A stretch of DNA of 64,000 bases from SG8-38 sp041576815 (GTDB lineage Bacteria; Myxococcota_A; Polyangia; Polyangiales; Houyiibacteriaceae): NCBI GenBank assembly GCA_041576815.1, contig JBFGKE010000001.1, positions 166,421 through 230,420 of the forward strand. Reading direction: 5' to 3'. Below are positions 17,208-26,663 of this stretch, piece after piece. The notes below the pieces were generated by a model. The model saw only the letters and a list, made by a program, of their open reading frames with translations, had not been told where the DNA came from and did no database searches. Every line of letters starts with the position of its first letter. The stretch's first letter is position 1. The position numbers were made by a program, and so were the translations under genes.

Positions 17208-18308
17208 ATGGGCGATGCAGCACCGACGACCGTACCCACCAGCTACTGGAGCCGTCTCGAGGACGGACGGGTTGTATGCGAGCTCTGTCCGAGAGCGTGC
17301 AAGCTCGCGGAGGGGCAGCGAGGGCTGTGCTTCGTCCGCGCCAACGAAAAGGGCGCCGTCGTGCTCACAACCTACGGCCGCTCGAGTGGGTTTTGCGTCG
17401 ACCCAATCGAGAAGAAGCCGCTGAACCATTTTCTTCCAGGCACACCAGTGTTTTCCTTTGGCACCGCCGGCTGCAATCTCACCTGCAAATTCTGCCAAAA
17501 CTGGGACATCTCGAAATCCCGCGAGACCGACACCCTGGCCCATGCCGCGAGTCCCGACGAGATCGCGAGCTCCGCGGCGCGCCTAGGCTGCAGGAGCGTG
17601 GCCTTCACCTACAACGACCCCGTGATCTTTCTCGAGTACGCTCGCGACGCGGCGGAGGCCTGTCATGCGCGCGGGATCCGGACGGTCGCGGTGACCGCGG
17701 GCTACGTGAACCCCGCTCCTCGCGCGGAGCTCTTCTCGTTCATCGACGCCGCCAACGTCGATCTCAAGGGCTTCGATGAAGACTTTTATCGACGGGTCGC
17801 TGGAGGACGCCTCGCCCCCGTGCTCGATACGCTTCGATTCCTCCGGCGGGAAACCGACGTCTGGTTCGAGATCACGAATCTCGTGATTCCCGGGCACAAC
17901 GACGCCGACGACACGATTCAACGGATGGCGGATTGGATCCTGGAAGAGCTCGGCCCCGACGTGCCCCTTCACTTCTCGGCGTTCCACCCGAGCTACAGGA
18001 TGCGGGATGTGCCGCCGACTCCGAGGGCAACCCTTCGACGCGCCCGCGACCTCGCGCGCCGAGCCGGCCTGCATCACGTCTACACCGGCAACGTGCACGA
18101 CCGCGAAGGCGATACCACTTATTGCGCTGGGTGCGGCGCGGTGCTGATCGAGCGCGACTGGTACGAGCTCTTGTCGTGGAATCTCAGGGGCGGCACCTGC
18201 GCGTCATGCGGCACGCCGTGCGCCGGGGTCTTCGAGGCCGATCCCGGGACCTGGGGATCGCGCCGACTCTCCGTGACGGTGGGCCAAAGCGGCATCTCCC
18301 TCTCGTAG
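17208..18308 (+). CDS. AmmeMemoRadiSam system radical SAM enzyme
   Basis: This 366-residue radical SAM protein is of the pyruvate formate-lyase-activase-like subgroup. The cluster motif is CNLTCKFCQNW (CxxxCxxC), preceded by the typical N-terminal cysteine segment VCELCPRACKLAEGQRGLCF. YNDPVIFLEYA, VDLKGFDEDFYR and FHPSYRMRDVPPTP are characteristic of this family. A C-terminal zinc-ribbon-like part has CAGCG and CASCGTPC. Its divergent neighbour is the MEMO-type protein B, as expected for the AmmeMemoRadiSam set. ATG 17208 was chosen; no strong ribosome binding site separates the options. The substrate is unknown; peptide or RNA modification would be speculation. Confidence 0.9.
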   Translation: MGDAAPTTVPTSYWSRLEDGRVVCELCPRACKLAEGQRGLCFVRANEKGAVVLTTYGRSSGFCVDPIEKKPLNHFLPGTPVFSFGTAGCNLTCKFCQNWDISKSRETDTLAHAASPDEIASSAARLGCRSVAFTYNDPVIFLEYARDAAEACHARGIRTVAVTAGYVNPAPRAELFSFIDAANVDLKGFDEDFYRRVAGGRLAPVLDTLRFLRRETDVWFEITNLVIPGHNDADDTIQRMADWILEELGPDVPLHFSAFHPSYRMRDVPPTPRATLRRARDLARRAGLHHVYTGNVHDREGDTTYCAGCGAVLIERDWYELLSWNLRGGTCASCGTPCAGVFEADPGTWGSRRLSVTVGQSGISLS

Positions 18309-18321
18309 AGGAAGAGCCCGA

Positions 18322-19209
18322 TCAGGCTGCGGACACCGCTTCTTGAGGCGGCGTCAAGATCTTCCCGAGAAAGTCGAGCACCGCGCGGATTCGCGCGCTG
18401 TCACGAAGGTCCTTGTGCACGGCCTGCCAGATCTGCCGCGGCTCCGGCGCACCCTCGAGCGGTATCCGCACCAAGTGCCGGTCGTGGTCGGCAACCAGGC
18501 AGGGAAGGAGCCCGATGCCGGTCCCCGCCACCGTCGCAGAGTAGATAGCAGACACACTGTCGGACCGAAGCGCGACCCGCGCGCCGTCCGCTCGCGCGTC
18601 GATCCAATCGTTCTCCCGCCGGAAGGGACGAAGCTTGGCAAACAGGATCAGCTGATGCCCGGCCAGTGAGTCCTTGGGAAGCCCGAACCGATCGACGTAA
18701 TCGACGGATGCGTATAGACCGAGGTGAATGAACGACAGCCGCTTGATGATCAGGTCTTCCTGGGTCGGTCGGGCGAGCCGAAGCGCGATGTCGGCTTCGC
18801 GCCGTGCGAGATTCACATCCAGATTGGTGCAGTGAAGCTCCAGCTGGATCTCCGGATAGCGTTCCCGAAACCGACGCAGGTGGGGCGCGATGAAGCGCGT
18901 CGTCAGCATCTCGGTCGCCGTGAGCCGTACGACGCCCTCGAGCTTCTGGTCTTCCCCAGCGACGTCTCGCTCGACCCCGAGCGTTTCCCGTTCGATGCGC
19001 TCCGCACGCGGCAGCAGCCGGTGGCCCGCCTCGGTCAGCACGTAGCCGCTGGGCGTTCGATCGAACAGGCGTGCGCCCAGCTCCTCCTCGAGCTTGACGA
19101 GTCGGCGTCCGACGGTCGTCGGGTCCAGCGATAACGCAGCGCCGGCTGCAGCAAGCGTCCCGTGCCGCTGAAGGGTCAGGAAGTACCGCACATCGTCCCA
19201 GTTAAACAT
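18322..19209 (-). CDS. LysR-family transcriptional regulator
   Basis: This 295-residue regulator has an N-terminal winged HTH (WDDVRYFLTLQRHGTLAAAGAALSLDPTTVGRRLVKLEEELGARLF, about 4-48, shown here as domain only by its LysR spacing) and a C-terminal substrate-binding domain (about 90-290). The opening MFNWDDVRYFL is common in LysR proteins that act alone on distant targets. Upstream and divergent is a small gene at 19329, with 119 bases between, which could be its target. The inducer is unknown. It converges on the radical SAM gene, 13 bases apart. Confidence 0.92.
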   Translation of the reverse strand: MFNWDDVRYFLTLQRHGTLAAAGAALSLDPTTVGRRLVKLEEELGARLFDRTPSGYVLTEAGHRLLPRAERIERETLGVERDVAGEDQKLEGVVRLTATEMLTTRFIAPHLRRFRERYPEIQLELHCTNLDVNLARREADIALRLARPTQEDLIIKRLSFIHLGLYASVDYVDRFGLPKDSLAGHQLILFAKLRPFRRENDWIDARADGARVALRSDSVSAIYSATVAGTGIGLLPCLVADHDRHLVRIPLEGAPEPRQIWQAVHKDLRDSARIRAVLDFLGKILTPPQEAVSAA

Positions 19210-19328
19210 GCCTGCAGCTTCGCAGCACTTGCGCGGCCATGCAACTGCAGAAATGCCCTTGGGAGCTGCGGTGGAAAGGGCTCATGAGGCCCTAAGTCTT
19301 CCATATGACGGCTGAAAGGAGTTCGATC

Positions 19329-19517
19329 ATGCACATGCTCAGACAAATCGATCCGGAGCTCCATCGAGAGGTCCTCCGAAACCGAGAGCGCGTTTGGATC
19401 GACCTCGCGCACTGGCTGGGAAACGCTTGGACGCAGGTCCGCGGCCGATCCTGGCGGGTGGAGGTTCCCATCCTCATCGACGAGATCCTCACGGATCTCG
19501 CCTACGGCAGGGAGTGA
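19329..19517 (+). CDS. Small protein of unknown function (62 residues)
   Basis: This 62-residue protein starts MHMLRQIDPELHREVL and ends EILTDLAYGRE. A strong ribosome binding site (AAAGGAG, 19315-19321) sits seven bases before ATG 19329, so this start is better than the upstream ATG at 19305. The sequence is amphipathic and charged, with an interrupted helix pattern, no signal peptide, no cysteines and no membrane segment. It lies divergent from the LysR gene and 46 bases ahead of the large lipoprotein gene. I do not recognise the family. Conditional control by the LysR protein is possible but not shown. Confidence 0.6.
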   Translation: MHMLRQIDPELHREVLRNRERVWIDLAHWLGNAWTQVRGRSWRVEVPILIDEILTDLAYGRE

Positions 19518-19563
19518 TAACGTAAAAATATGTTAGCATAGTAATTCGGGCAAAGACCGAATC

Positions 19564-22500
19564 ATGGGAACTATGCGTTGTTGGCTTGCGGCGTGCGCCG
19601 TGCTCTCGGTGTTCGCCGCGAGCTGTGGGGGTGGGACCACACCGAACGGTCGAGTGGCGCCGTCGATCGACTCGACGCCTCCGATGACCGCGACCGAAGG
19701 CGTTCCCTACAACTACACGGTGACGGCGACGGGCATGACGCCGATCACGTTCGCGATGGTGTCGGGGCCACCGGGCTTCAGCGTGCATCCCGCAACAGGC
19801 GTCGTGACCTGGACGCCTGCGGCCGGAGGCACGACGTCGGTCGAGGTCAGCGCGAGCAATCTCGCCGGGACCGATACGCAAGCGTTCGTCGTCGAGGTCG
19901 AGGCTCTGACCGGACCGGTCTTCACGACGGAGCCGCCGACCGAAGCCACCGTTGCGGCCGAGTACGCGTACGACGCCGCGGTCGTTGCAAACGGCACCGT
20001 GACGTGGAGCGCGCCCGTGGCACCGATCGGGCTCACCATCGATCCCGAAAGCGGCTCGGTCCGGTGGACGCCGACCACCGAACAGGCGGGCACGCAGGAC
20101 ATCACGATTCGTGCAACCGAAGATGGCAGCGGTCTGTTCGCCGATCAGTCGTTTGCGGTCGAGGTAGAAGATACCGGCGGGCCGGCCGTGATCACATCGA
20201 CGGCGCCGGACCGCGTCTTTGCGGGAGAGACTTTCCAATACGATGCGACGGCTGCGGGCGCGCCGACGATTCGGTGGACGCTTCAGACGCCGTCGAGCGG
20301 CGTTCCGGCGGATGGCGTCGTGATCGCAACCGATCCTCCCGAAGGCGCGGCGGTGACGGTCGAATGGGACACCGCGGATGTCGCTCCGGGCGACTATACG
20401 ATCGCTCTACAGGCGCAAAACGACCTCGGCGGCCCGAGCGTGCAGGAGATGACCGTGACGGTCGACCCCCGACCGCCCGTGCCGGTGATCGATCTCGTGA
20501 CCAACCCGCCGCCCGACACGATGTTTGTCGGGACGGAGTACGCTTACGACGCTGCGCTGACGCCTGAAAGCGAGAGCCCAGGGGTGACATGGAGCCTGAT
20601 CGGCGAAACCGTCCCGGCGGATCTCGCGGTCACCATCGACGCCGACACGGGGTTGGTGCGTTTCACCGCGTCGGATTCCAACGGTGAGATCGCGTACAGC
20701 TATACTGCGCGCGCCGAAAACGTCCTCGGGGAGGGGGACGAAGCAACGATTACGGTCGACGCGGTGTTCCCGCCAGCAAGCCCGATTCTCACGGTGACGC
20801 CCGACACCGCCTTCGCGCTCGAGGTGGGACAAGCCTTCCCTGGCGCTTCGGCGACGGCGACCGGGAACCCGCCGCCGGTCCTCACGATCGACGGCACCCT
20901 CCCGGACTTCTTGGAGTTCGACCCGCTGACGGGCTTTCTGTCCGCGTCGTCGACCAAGCCCGCTCCCGAGGTGTCGGATCTCGGCGCATACTCCTTCGAC
21001 ATCGTGGCGTCCAACAGCGAGGGCGTCGATCGGGCGTCGATCGACATCACCGTCGTCGCACCACCGCCTTCCGTCGATTCGATCACGCCCGCAGCTGGCC
21101 GCCGGCAGTCGGACGTGCCAATCGTCGTCCGCGGCGGCGGCTTCGTCACCGAGGCGACGCCGTCGATTCGCCTCTCGTTGGGAAACTATCAGGAGACCCT
21201 GGCGACCACCTTCGTCGATGACGGCACGCTCGTCGCCACCGTCCCCATCGACCTCGCACGGCCGTCCGGTGTCTACGACGTCGTCGTCGATCAGGGCTCG
21301 ACGAGCACCTTGGCCAAGCGGTTCACCGTGACCGAGGGAGCAGGGACCACGCTCGGCGGCAGCGTCGGCGTCGATATCACCCTGACCGCGGTCGACAGCC
21401 CCCACGTGATCACCAGCGATCTTCGTATCGAGAACGGGGCGACGCTGACCGTGCAGCCGGGCGCGGTCGTGATGCTCGCCGGCAACACCAATTTGAGAAT
21501 CGACGTCGGCACGGGGACCGCCGGTGCCCTCGTCGCGGACGGAGGGGCGCCGGGCGTGAACGACCAAATCGTGTTTACGCGCTTTCAAGACGTCGGCGGC
21601 CCGCCTCCGAGCGGCCATTACAGAGGCGTTCGGTTCGGGGCCAACATCATCTCGGCGACGACGATCCTGCAAAACGTCGTGCTGGAGTTCGGCGGTCGCA
21701 GGGACACGGACATCGACGTAGGCGCCATCGAGGTGCTGAGCGGGTCCGCGCCCACCGTTCGAGGCTCGCTCGTTCGGGAGAGCTTCAACTACGGCCTCTA
21801 TGCGCAGAGCGGCGCCGGATCGGAAACCGTCGACTGGTTCGCCCAGAACGAGGTCACTGCCAACGCACGCTCTCCGATCAGCATCGGCGCAGACGACGTC
21901 TCCACGCTCGGCGCAGAGCTCGATCTGTCCGGCAACGGCGAGGATCGGGTCTTCGTTCGTGGGTCGATGGTCACCCGGCTCGACGCGTCTTGGGAGAACT
22001 ACGGCGTTCCGTACTTCCTCGACAGTGGGCTCACGGTCGTCGGCGGCAGCACGATGACGCTTGCCGCCGGGACTGAAATGCGATTCGACACGGGGACCCG
22101 CCTCGAGGTCGGGAATGATACCGAAGACGGAAGGCTGGTCGCCGCCGGAACGGCGTCGTCGCCGATCCGGTTCGTCCCGAACGACACCGTGTGGGACGGC
22201 GTGCAGCTTGGCCGCCGGGTCCAGCCCGGTACGGTAGTCCGGCACGCGCGAATCGAGGGATTCAGCGGCACGGTCGACGGCGGCATCCGCGTCGATGACC
22301 CGGTCACGCCGGGTGACCGGCTCGCGATCGTCGAAAGCTGTCTCGTGCAGAGCATGGAGAGCGGTGCCGTCGGGGTCTACCTTTCCGGCAACGCCCGGGT
22401 CGCCTCGTTTGAAAACAATGCGCTCGACGTCGGGGGCGTGTCGATCAGCGCCGAGCTCGCCGGGTTCGACGACCTCCTCCAGCGCTCCAATACATACGAG

Positions 22501-23700
22501 GCGCCGCTTCGAGTCCGGGCCGGCTCGGTAGCGAACGCCGACATGGTTTGGAGCAAGCCGGTGGCTGGCGACGGCTCGCCGCAGCCCATTCGGCCGACGG
22601 GCGATCTGGCCCTCACCGACGGATCGTTGACGATCTTGGCAGGCACTCAGCTAGAGATGCCGCTGAACGGGGAGATCGCGATGAGCCAAAGCCGGCTCGT
22701 CGTGAGCGGAACCGCCGGCCAGCCGGTGGTGTTCCGACCGGTCGCGGGGGCGGCGTATTGGAATCGGATTCGACTTCGGGGGACCGGCGGGCCCGTCTCG
22801 CGCATCGTTCACGCAGTGCTCAACGCGGCGGGGTCTGACCCTGCGCTCGGCGCGGGGGACGAGCGGGCTGCGATCGTCGTGGAGGACCAGTCGGGGACCC
22901 CTGCCACGCCGGTGGTGCGCGACACGAGGATCGTCGGCAGCAACGGGTATGGGATGACCTTTGCCGAAGGGACTCACTGCCGCGGCGACTGCGACGACAA
23001 CACGATCGTGGGGTCGCGCTTTTCGGCGGTACGCATCTACGCCAACTTCATCGGGCGCTTCGGCACCGGGAACACGCTAGCGGGCAACAACACCTCGGTA
23101 ACACCCGGGCACGAGGGCGTTCGGACGATTGGAGGCACGGTTCACACGACCGCGTTCTGGCCCGCCAACGACGTCCCGTACGTCGTGCTGGGAGACATCG
23201 AGCTTCGTCAGCTGATTCCGGTCGACCCGATCCCGGTGGTGACGCTCGAGCCCGGCACGGAGATTCGCTTTGAAACCGACGGGCGACTGCGGGTCGGCGA
23301 GGGCAATGACGGCGTCTTGGATGCGCAGGGCACGGTCGCTGCGCCGATTACGTTCACGACGGCGGATGTTGCGGCGCCGGCGTTCTGGCGTGGAATCGAC
23401 TTCAACCAGGGATCGGATGGCTCGGTCCTGGATCACGTGACCGTCTCCTACGGGGGGCGAAGCGAAGACACGGGGAACGTGAACTTCCGGTCGGGCGCCG
23501 AGGTGACCGTGGGCGCCGTGACCTTCACACATGCCGAAGACTACGCCGCCGTGATCTACACCGGCTCTGGACCGATGTTCACCGGTCCATCGACCGAACG
23601 CGTCTACACGCGCAACGGACAGGAGTCGAATCCGGGTCCTGGAGACCCCGCGTTCGACTGCGTGCGCGACGTCTCCGCAGGCACCTGCTTGCCACTCTGA
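19564..23700 (+). CDS. Very large surface lipoprotein with Ig-like repeats and beta-helix
   Basis: This 1378-residue protein has a lipoprotein signal peptide (VFAASC, lipidated Cys21). From about 28 to 495 it carries five or so immunoglobulin-like repeats of the putative-Ig (He_PIG) type, each with a YxYDxxx or YNYTVTA strand and a PxG(V/L)VxWTP strand. About 498-590 is an IPT/TIG-like domain (VDSITPAAGRRQSDVPIVVRG). The rest to the C-terminus is rich in repeated beta strands (IRFxTxGRLxVG, GGxxDTGxV) and resembles a right-handed parallel beta-helix of the pectin-lyase type. This architecture suits a surface or secreted adhesin or polysaccharide-binding protein; no catalytic residues can be assigned. 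The upstream gap is AT-rich (19518-19563), consistent with its own promoter. Confidence 0.8.
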   Translation: MGTMRCWLAACAVLSVFAASCGGGTTPNGRVAPSIDSTPPMTATEGVPYNYTVTATGMTPITFAMVSGPPGFSVHPATGVVTWTPAAGGTTSVEVSASNLAGTDTQAFVVEVEALTGPVFTTEPPTEATVAAEYAYDAAVVANGTVTWSAPVAPIGLTIDPESGSVRWTPTTEQAGTQDITIRATEDGSGLFADQSFAVEVEDTGGPAVITSTAPDRVFAGETFQYDATAAGAPTIRWTLQTPSSGVPADGVVIATDPPEGAAVTVEWDTADVAPGDYTIALQAQNDLGGPSVQEMTVTVDPRPPVPVIDLVTNPPPDTMFVGTEYAYDAALTPESESPGVTWSLIGETVPADLAVTIDADTGLVRFTASDSNGEIAYSYTARAENVLGEGDEATITVDAVFPPASPILTVTPDTAFALEVGQAFPGASATATGNPPPVLTIDGTLPDFLEFDPLTGFLSASSTKPAPEVSDLGAYSFDIVASNSEGVDRASIDITVVAPPPSVDSITPAAGRRQSDVPIVVRGGGFVTEATPSIRLSLGNYQETLATTFVDDGTLVATVPIDLARPSGVYDVVVDQGSTSTLAKRFTVTEGAGTTLGGSVGVDITLTAVDSPHVITSDLRIENGATLTVQPGAVVMLAGNTNLRIDVGTGTAGALVADGGAPGVNDQIVFTRFQDVGGPPPSGHYRGVRFGANIISATTILQNVVLEFGGRRDTDIDVGAIEVLSGSAPTVRGSLVRESFNYGLYAQSGAGSETVDWFAQNEVTANARSPISIGADDVSTLGAELDLSGNGEDRVFVRGSMVTRLDASWENYGVPYFLDSGLTVVGGSTMTLAAGTEMRFDTGTRLEVGNDTEDGRLVAAGTASSPIRFVPNDTVWDGVQLGRRVQPGTVVRHARIEGFSGTVDGGIRVDDPVTPGDRLAIVESCLVQSMESGAVGVYLSGNARVASFENNALDVGGVSISAELAGFDDLLQRSNTYEAPLRVRAGSVANADMVWSKPVAGDGSPQPIRPTGDLALTDGSLTILAGTQLEMPLNGEIAMSQSRLVVSGTAGQPVVFRPVAGAAYWNRIRLRGTGGPVSRIVHAVLNAAGSDPALGAGDERAAIVVEDQSGTPATPVVRDTRIVGSNGYGMTFAEGTHCRGDCDDNTIVGSRFSAVRIYANFIGRFGTGNTLAGNNTSVTPGHEGVRTIGGTVHTTAFWPANDVPYVVLGDIELRQLIPVDPIPVVTLEPGTEIRFETDGRLRVGEGNDGVLDAQGTVAAPITFTTADVAAPAFWRGIDFNQGSDGSVLDHVTVSYGGRSEDTGNVNFRSGAEVTVGAVTFTHAEDYAAVIYTGSGPMFTGPSTERVYTRNGQESNPGPGDPAFDCVRDVSAGTCLPL

Positions 23701-23763
23701 ACGGACGACGGGCTCTAGGCGGAGGTTGCGCCGTCAAATCGGCTCTCCTACGCTCACCCCTTG

Positions 23764-24951
23764 GTGTCAGACGAAGACAAGATCTCGCAGAAGACGTTGG
23801 CGGTTCACGGGGGTGAGCCACGCACGTACCCGTACGACGCGCTGGTTGCGCCGATCACCCAGACCGCGACGTACTCGTTTGCCGACACCGCCGAGCTGAT
23901 CGCCTATTTCGAGGGGCGGAAGGAGCGGGAGGAATACGGCCGCTATGGAAACCCATCGGTCCGGCTGGTCGAGGAAAAGGTCGCGGCACTCGAGCGCACC
24001 CAGGATGCCGTCGCGTTCGCAAGCGGGATGGCTGCGGTCACGTCGACGATCCTAGCGCTCGTCAAATCGGGCTCACACGTGATTCTCTTCGCCGATTGTT
24101 ACCGGCGGACACGGCAGTTCGTGACCACGTTTCTCGACCGCTTCGGAGTGTCGAGCACCCTGATCCCACCTGCGGACGTCGACGCGCTGCGGGACGCGAT
24201 TCGTCCAGAGACCCGTCTCGTGATTGCCGAGGCGCCGACGAACCCGTATCAGACGATCCCGGATCTCGACGAGGTGGCCGAGGTCTGCCGCGCCGCCAAG
24301 GTCAAGACCCTGATCGACAGCACCTTCGCGACGCCGGTCAACTTCAAGCCGGCGGGCCACGGCATCGATATCGTCGTTCACAGCGCAACCAAGTACTTGG
24401 CGGGCCACAACGACGTTCTCGGCGGCGTGGTCGCGGGCAAATCCGGTCTGGTGTCGCTCGTGCGCGACCTTCGGAGCGTGTTAGGCGCCTGCCTCGATCC
24501 GCACGCGGCCTATCTGATTCACCGCGGCATCAAGACGCTCGCGATCCGGCTCGAGCAGCAAAACGCGTCTGCCCAAGCGCTTGCGGCGCGGCTCGAGAAG
24601 CACCCGCGCGTGCGGCAGGTTTGGTATCCGGGGTTGCCCTCCCACCCCAACCACGAAACCGCGAAACGACTCATGTCGGGGTTCGGTGGCGTCGTGACGT
24701 TCGAGGTCGACGCCGACCTGCACGGGACGAGCCGCTTCGTCGACGCCTGTCGGATCCCCCGCATCGCGCCGAGCCTCGGAGGCGTCGAGTCGCTGATCGA
24801 GCAGCCCGCGCTGATGAGCTATTTCGAGCTCAGCACCGAGGAGCGCGAAGCGATCGGCATCAAGAACAACCTCGTGCGCTACGCGGTCGGCATCGAGGAC
24901 ACCGATGAGCTCATCGCCGACGCGGTGGCCGCGCTCGACAGCACGGCTTGA
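23764..24951 (+). CDS. Cystathionine gamma-synthase (plant-type), PLP-dependent
   Basis: This 395-residue PLP enzyme is of the Cys/Met metabolism family. The PLP lysine is Lys210 in HSATKYLAGHNDVLGG, and the cofactor site YGRYGNPS is present. The stretch YSFADTAELIAYFEGRKERE and the ADCYRRTRQF segment resemble plant cystathionine gamma-synthase more than E. coli MetB, which hints that O-phosphohomoserine or another acyl-homoserine could be the substrate. Beta-lyase activity cannot be excluded by eye. GTG 23764 is preferred over TTG 23761. It stands alone between the lipoprotein gene and the HU gene. Confidence 0.85.
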   Translation: MSDEDKISQKTLAVHGGEPRTYPYDALVAPITQTATYSFADTAELIAYFEGRKEREEYGRYGNPSVRLVEEKVAALERTQDAVAFASGMAAVTSTILALVKSGSHVILFADCYRRTRQFVTTFLDRFGVSSTLIPPADVDALRDAIRPETRLVIAEAPTNPYQTIPDLDEVAEVCRAAKVKTLIDSTFATPVNFKPAGHGIDIVVHSATKYLAGHNDVLGGVVAGKSGLVSLVRDLRSVLGACLDPHAAYLIHRGIKTLAIRLEQQNASAQALAARLEKHPRVRQVWYPGLPSHPNHETAKRLMSGFGGVVTFEVDADLHGTSRFVDACRIPRIAPSLGGVESLIEQPALMSYFELSTEEREAIGIKNNLVRYAVGIEDTDELIADAVAALDSTA

Positions 24952-25068
24952 AGTATCGCCTCCGACACTGCGATTCGCCTCACAAAACGGCGCTGCAACT
25001 CTTCTCTCGTACTGGCGAAGGCGCCGTCACCGCCTGTTGACAAAGGGTGCAAGTGCGCGAAATCGCTA

Positions 25069-25096
25069 TTGACGCGCCTAGGCCCCTCGTTATACT
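25069..25096 (+). promoter_or_regulatory. Near-consensus sigma70-type promoter for the HU/IHF gene
   Basis: TTGACG (25069-25074) and TATACT (25091-25096) are separated by 16 bases. Each hexamer matches consensus at 5 of 6 positions. Transcription would start near 25103 and give a leader of under 20 bases to ATG 25121. This is one of the clearest promoters in the window and suits a highly expressed nucleoid protein. Confidence 0.65.
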
Positions 25097-25120
25097 CAGC
25101 CCGCAATGGGGAGAGAATCG

Positions 25121-25417
25121 ATGACGAAATCGGAGCTCATCGACGCTGTGGCCCAGCGGACGAAGATCACGAAGAGCCGAGCTGAACAGGTTGTCAACTG
25201 CGTCTTCAACGCGATGACCTCGGCGCTCGAGCAGGGGGAGGGGATCGAGATCCGCGGCTTCGGGAGCTTCACGGTGCGCGAATACAAGTCCTACAGCGGA
25301 CGGAATCCGCGGACCGGCAAACCGGTGCCCGTGCCGGAAAAACGTCTCCCTTTTTTCAAGGTGGGCAAAGAGCTCAAAGAGCTCGTCAACGGCGGCAGCG
25401 CCGGGCCCGGCGAATAG
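25121..25417 (+). CDS. HU/IHF-family DNA-bending protein
   Basis: This 98-residue nucleoid-associated protein starts MTKSELIDAVAQRT. The family signature GFGSFTVREY...RNPRTGKPV is present, and the beta-arm proline lies in the RNPRTGKPVPVPEKR segment that inserts into the DNA minor groove. GGGGAGAG (25108-25115) is a good ribosome binding site for ATG 25121; the ATG at 25106 would sit before it. The sequence looks closer to IHF-beta-like than to E. coli HU, but assignment to IhfA, IhfB or HU is not safe by eye. tyrS follows nine bases later and may be co-transcribed. Confidence 0.9.
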   Translation: MTKSELIDAVAQRTKITKSRAEQVVNCVFNAMTSALEQGEGIEIRGFGSFTVREYKSYSGRNPRTGKPVPVPEKRLPFFKVGKELKELVNGGSAGPGE

Positions 25418-25426
25418 GGGCCCCGG

Positions 25427-26650
25427 ATGGAGCCGGAAGCGCAGCTCGCCGAGCTCAAGCGCGGGGTCGTCGACCTGCACGTCGAATCGGAGCTGTTGGA
25501 GCGGTTGAGCACCGGCCGGCCGCTCAAGATCAAGGCTGGGTTCGACCCGACGCGGCCGGACCTGCACCTCGGGCACACCGTGCTGCTCAACAAGATGCGG
25601 CAGTTTCAGGAGCTCGGCCACGACATCGTCTTCATCGTGGGGGATTTCACCGCGCAGATCGGCGACCCGTCTGGACGAAGCAGCACGCGACCCGTGCCGA
25701 CGCGGGAAGAAATCCTCGAAGGCGCCCGCACGTACGCCGAGCAGGCCTTCAAGATCCTCGATCGGGGGCGCACGCAGATCGTTTACAACGGCGAGTGGCT
25801 CGGGAAGATGGCGTTCGACGACGTGATCCGGCTGGCGGGCAAGTACACGCTGGCGCGGATGATGGAACGAGACGATTTCAAGCGGCGCTGGGCGGAGCAT
25901 CAAAGCATCTCGATTCACGAGCTCCTCTACCCGCTGGCGCAGGCCTATGATTCGGTCGTGCTCGAGTGCGACGTAGAGCTCGGCGGCACCGACCAGCTCT
26001 TCAACCTGTTGGTCGGCCGGGAGATCATGCGGGAGATGGGGCAGCGCCCGCAGATCGTGATGACGACGCCGATTCTCGAGGGGATCAACGCGCGCACGGA
26101 AAACGGAAAGATCGTCGGCGCCAAGATGAGCAAGTCGCTCGACAACTACGTCGGCGTCGCCGAGCCTCCGATCGAGCAGCTCGGCAAGCTGATGAGCATT
26201 TCGGATGACCTGATGTGGCGGTACTACGCCCTATTGTCGGCCGCGCCGGAGTCCGAGATCGAGCGAAAGAAGAACGCCTGCGCGTCCGGCGAGATGAACC
26301 CGCGTGATGCGAAGCTCCAGCTCGGCAAGGAGATCGTGACTCGCTATCACGATCGCGCGGCTGCCGACGCGGCAGAAGGGGCGTGGCTCGCCCAGTTCTC
26401 GAAGCGCCAGGTTCCCGACGAGATGCCCGAGCACGAGGTGGTCCTCGACGAGGACGAGGTCTGGGTACCGAAGCTCCTGTGCGACATCGGCCTCGTGAAA
26501 AGCTCGAGCGACGGCCGCCGGCGCATCGAGCAGGGCGGCGTCGAGGTCGACGGCGAGCGAGTCACGGACCCCCAAGCCAAGCTCGAAAAAGGCCACCGAT
26601 ACGTCATCAAGGCCGGAAAACGCGCCTGGGCCACCGTCACCCTGAAGTAG
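25427..26650 (+). CDS. tyrS: Tyrosyl-tRNA synthetase
   Basis: This 407-residue class I synthetase charges tRNA-Tyr. The HIGH motif is HLGH (47-50), the KMSKS loop is exactly KMSKS (233-237), and the tyrosine-binding QAYDSVVLECDVELGGTDQ segment is present. A C-terminal S4 RNA-binding domain follows (about 340-407, VKSSSDGRRRIEQGGVEVDG). Length suits the shorter bacterial TyrRS group. It follows the HU/IHF gene closely and is likely read from the same promoter. Confidence 0.96.
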   Translation: MEPEAQLAELKRGVVDLHVESELLERLSTGRPLKIKAGFDPTRPDLHLGHTVLLNKMRQFQELGHDIVFIVGDFTAQIGDPSGRSSTRPVPTREEILEGARTYAEQAFKILDRGRTQIVYNGEWLGKMAFDDVIRLAGKYTLARMMERDDFKRRWAEHQSISIHELLYPLAQAYDSVVLECDVELGGTDQLFNLLVGREIMREMGQRPQIVMTTPILEGINARTENGKIVGAKMSKSLDNYVGVAEPPIEQLGKLMSISDDLMWRYYALLSAAPESEIERKKNACASGEMNPRDAKLQLGKEIVTRYHDRAAADAAEGAWLAQFSKRQVPDEMPEHEVVLDEDEVWVPKLLCDIGLVKSSSDGRRRIEQGGVEVDGERVTDPQAKLEKGHRYVIKAGKRAWATVTLK

Positions 26651-26663
26651 GCTAAGGTCCGGC

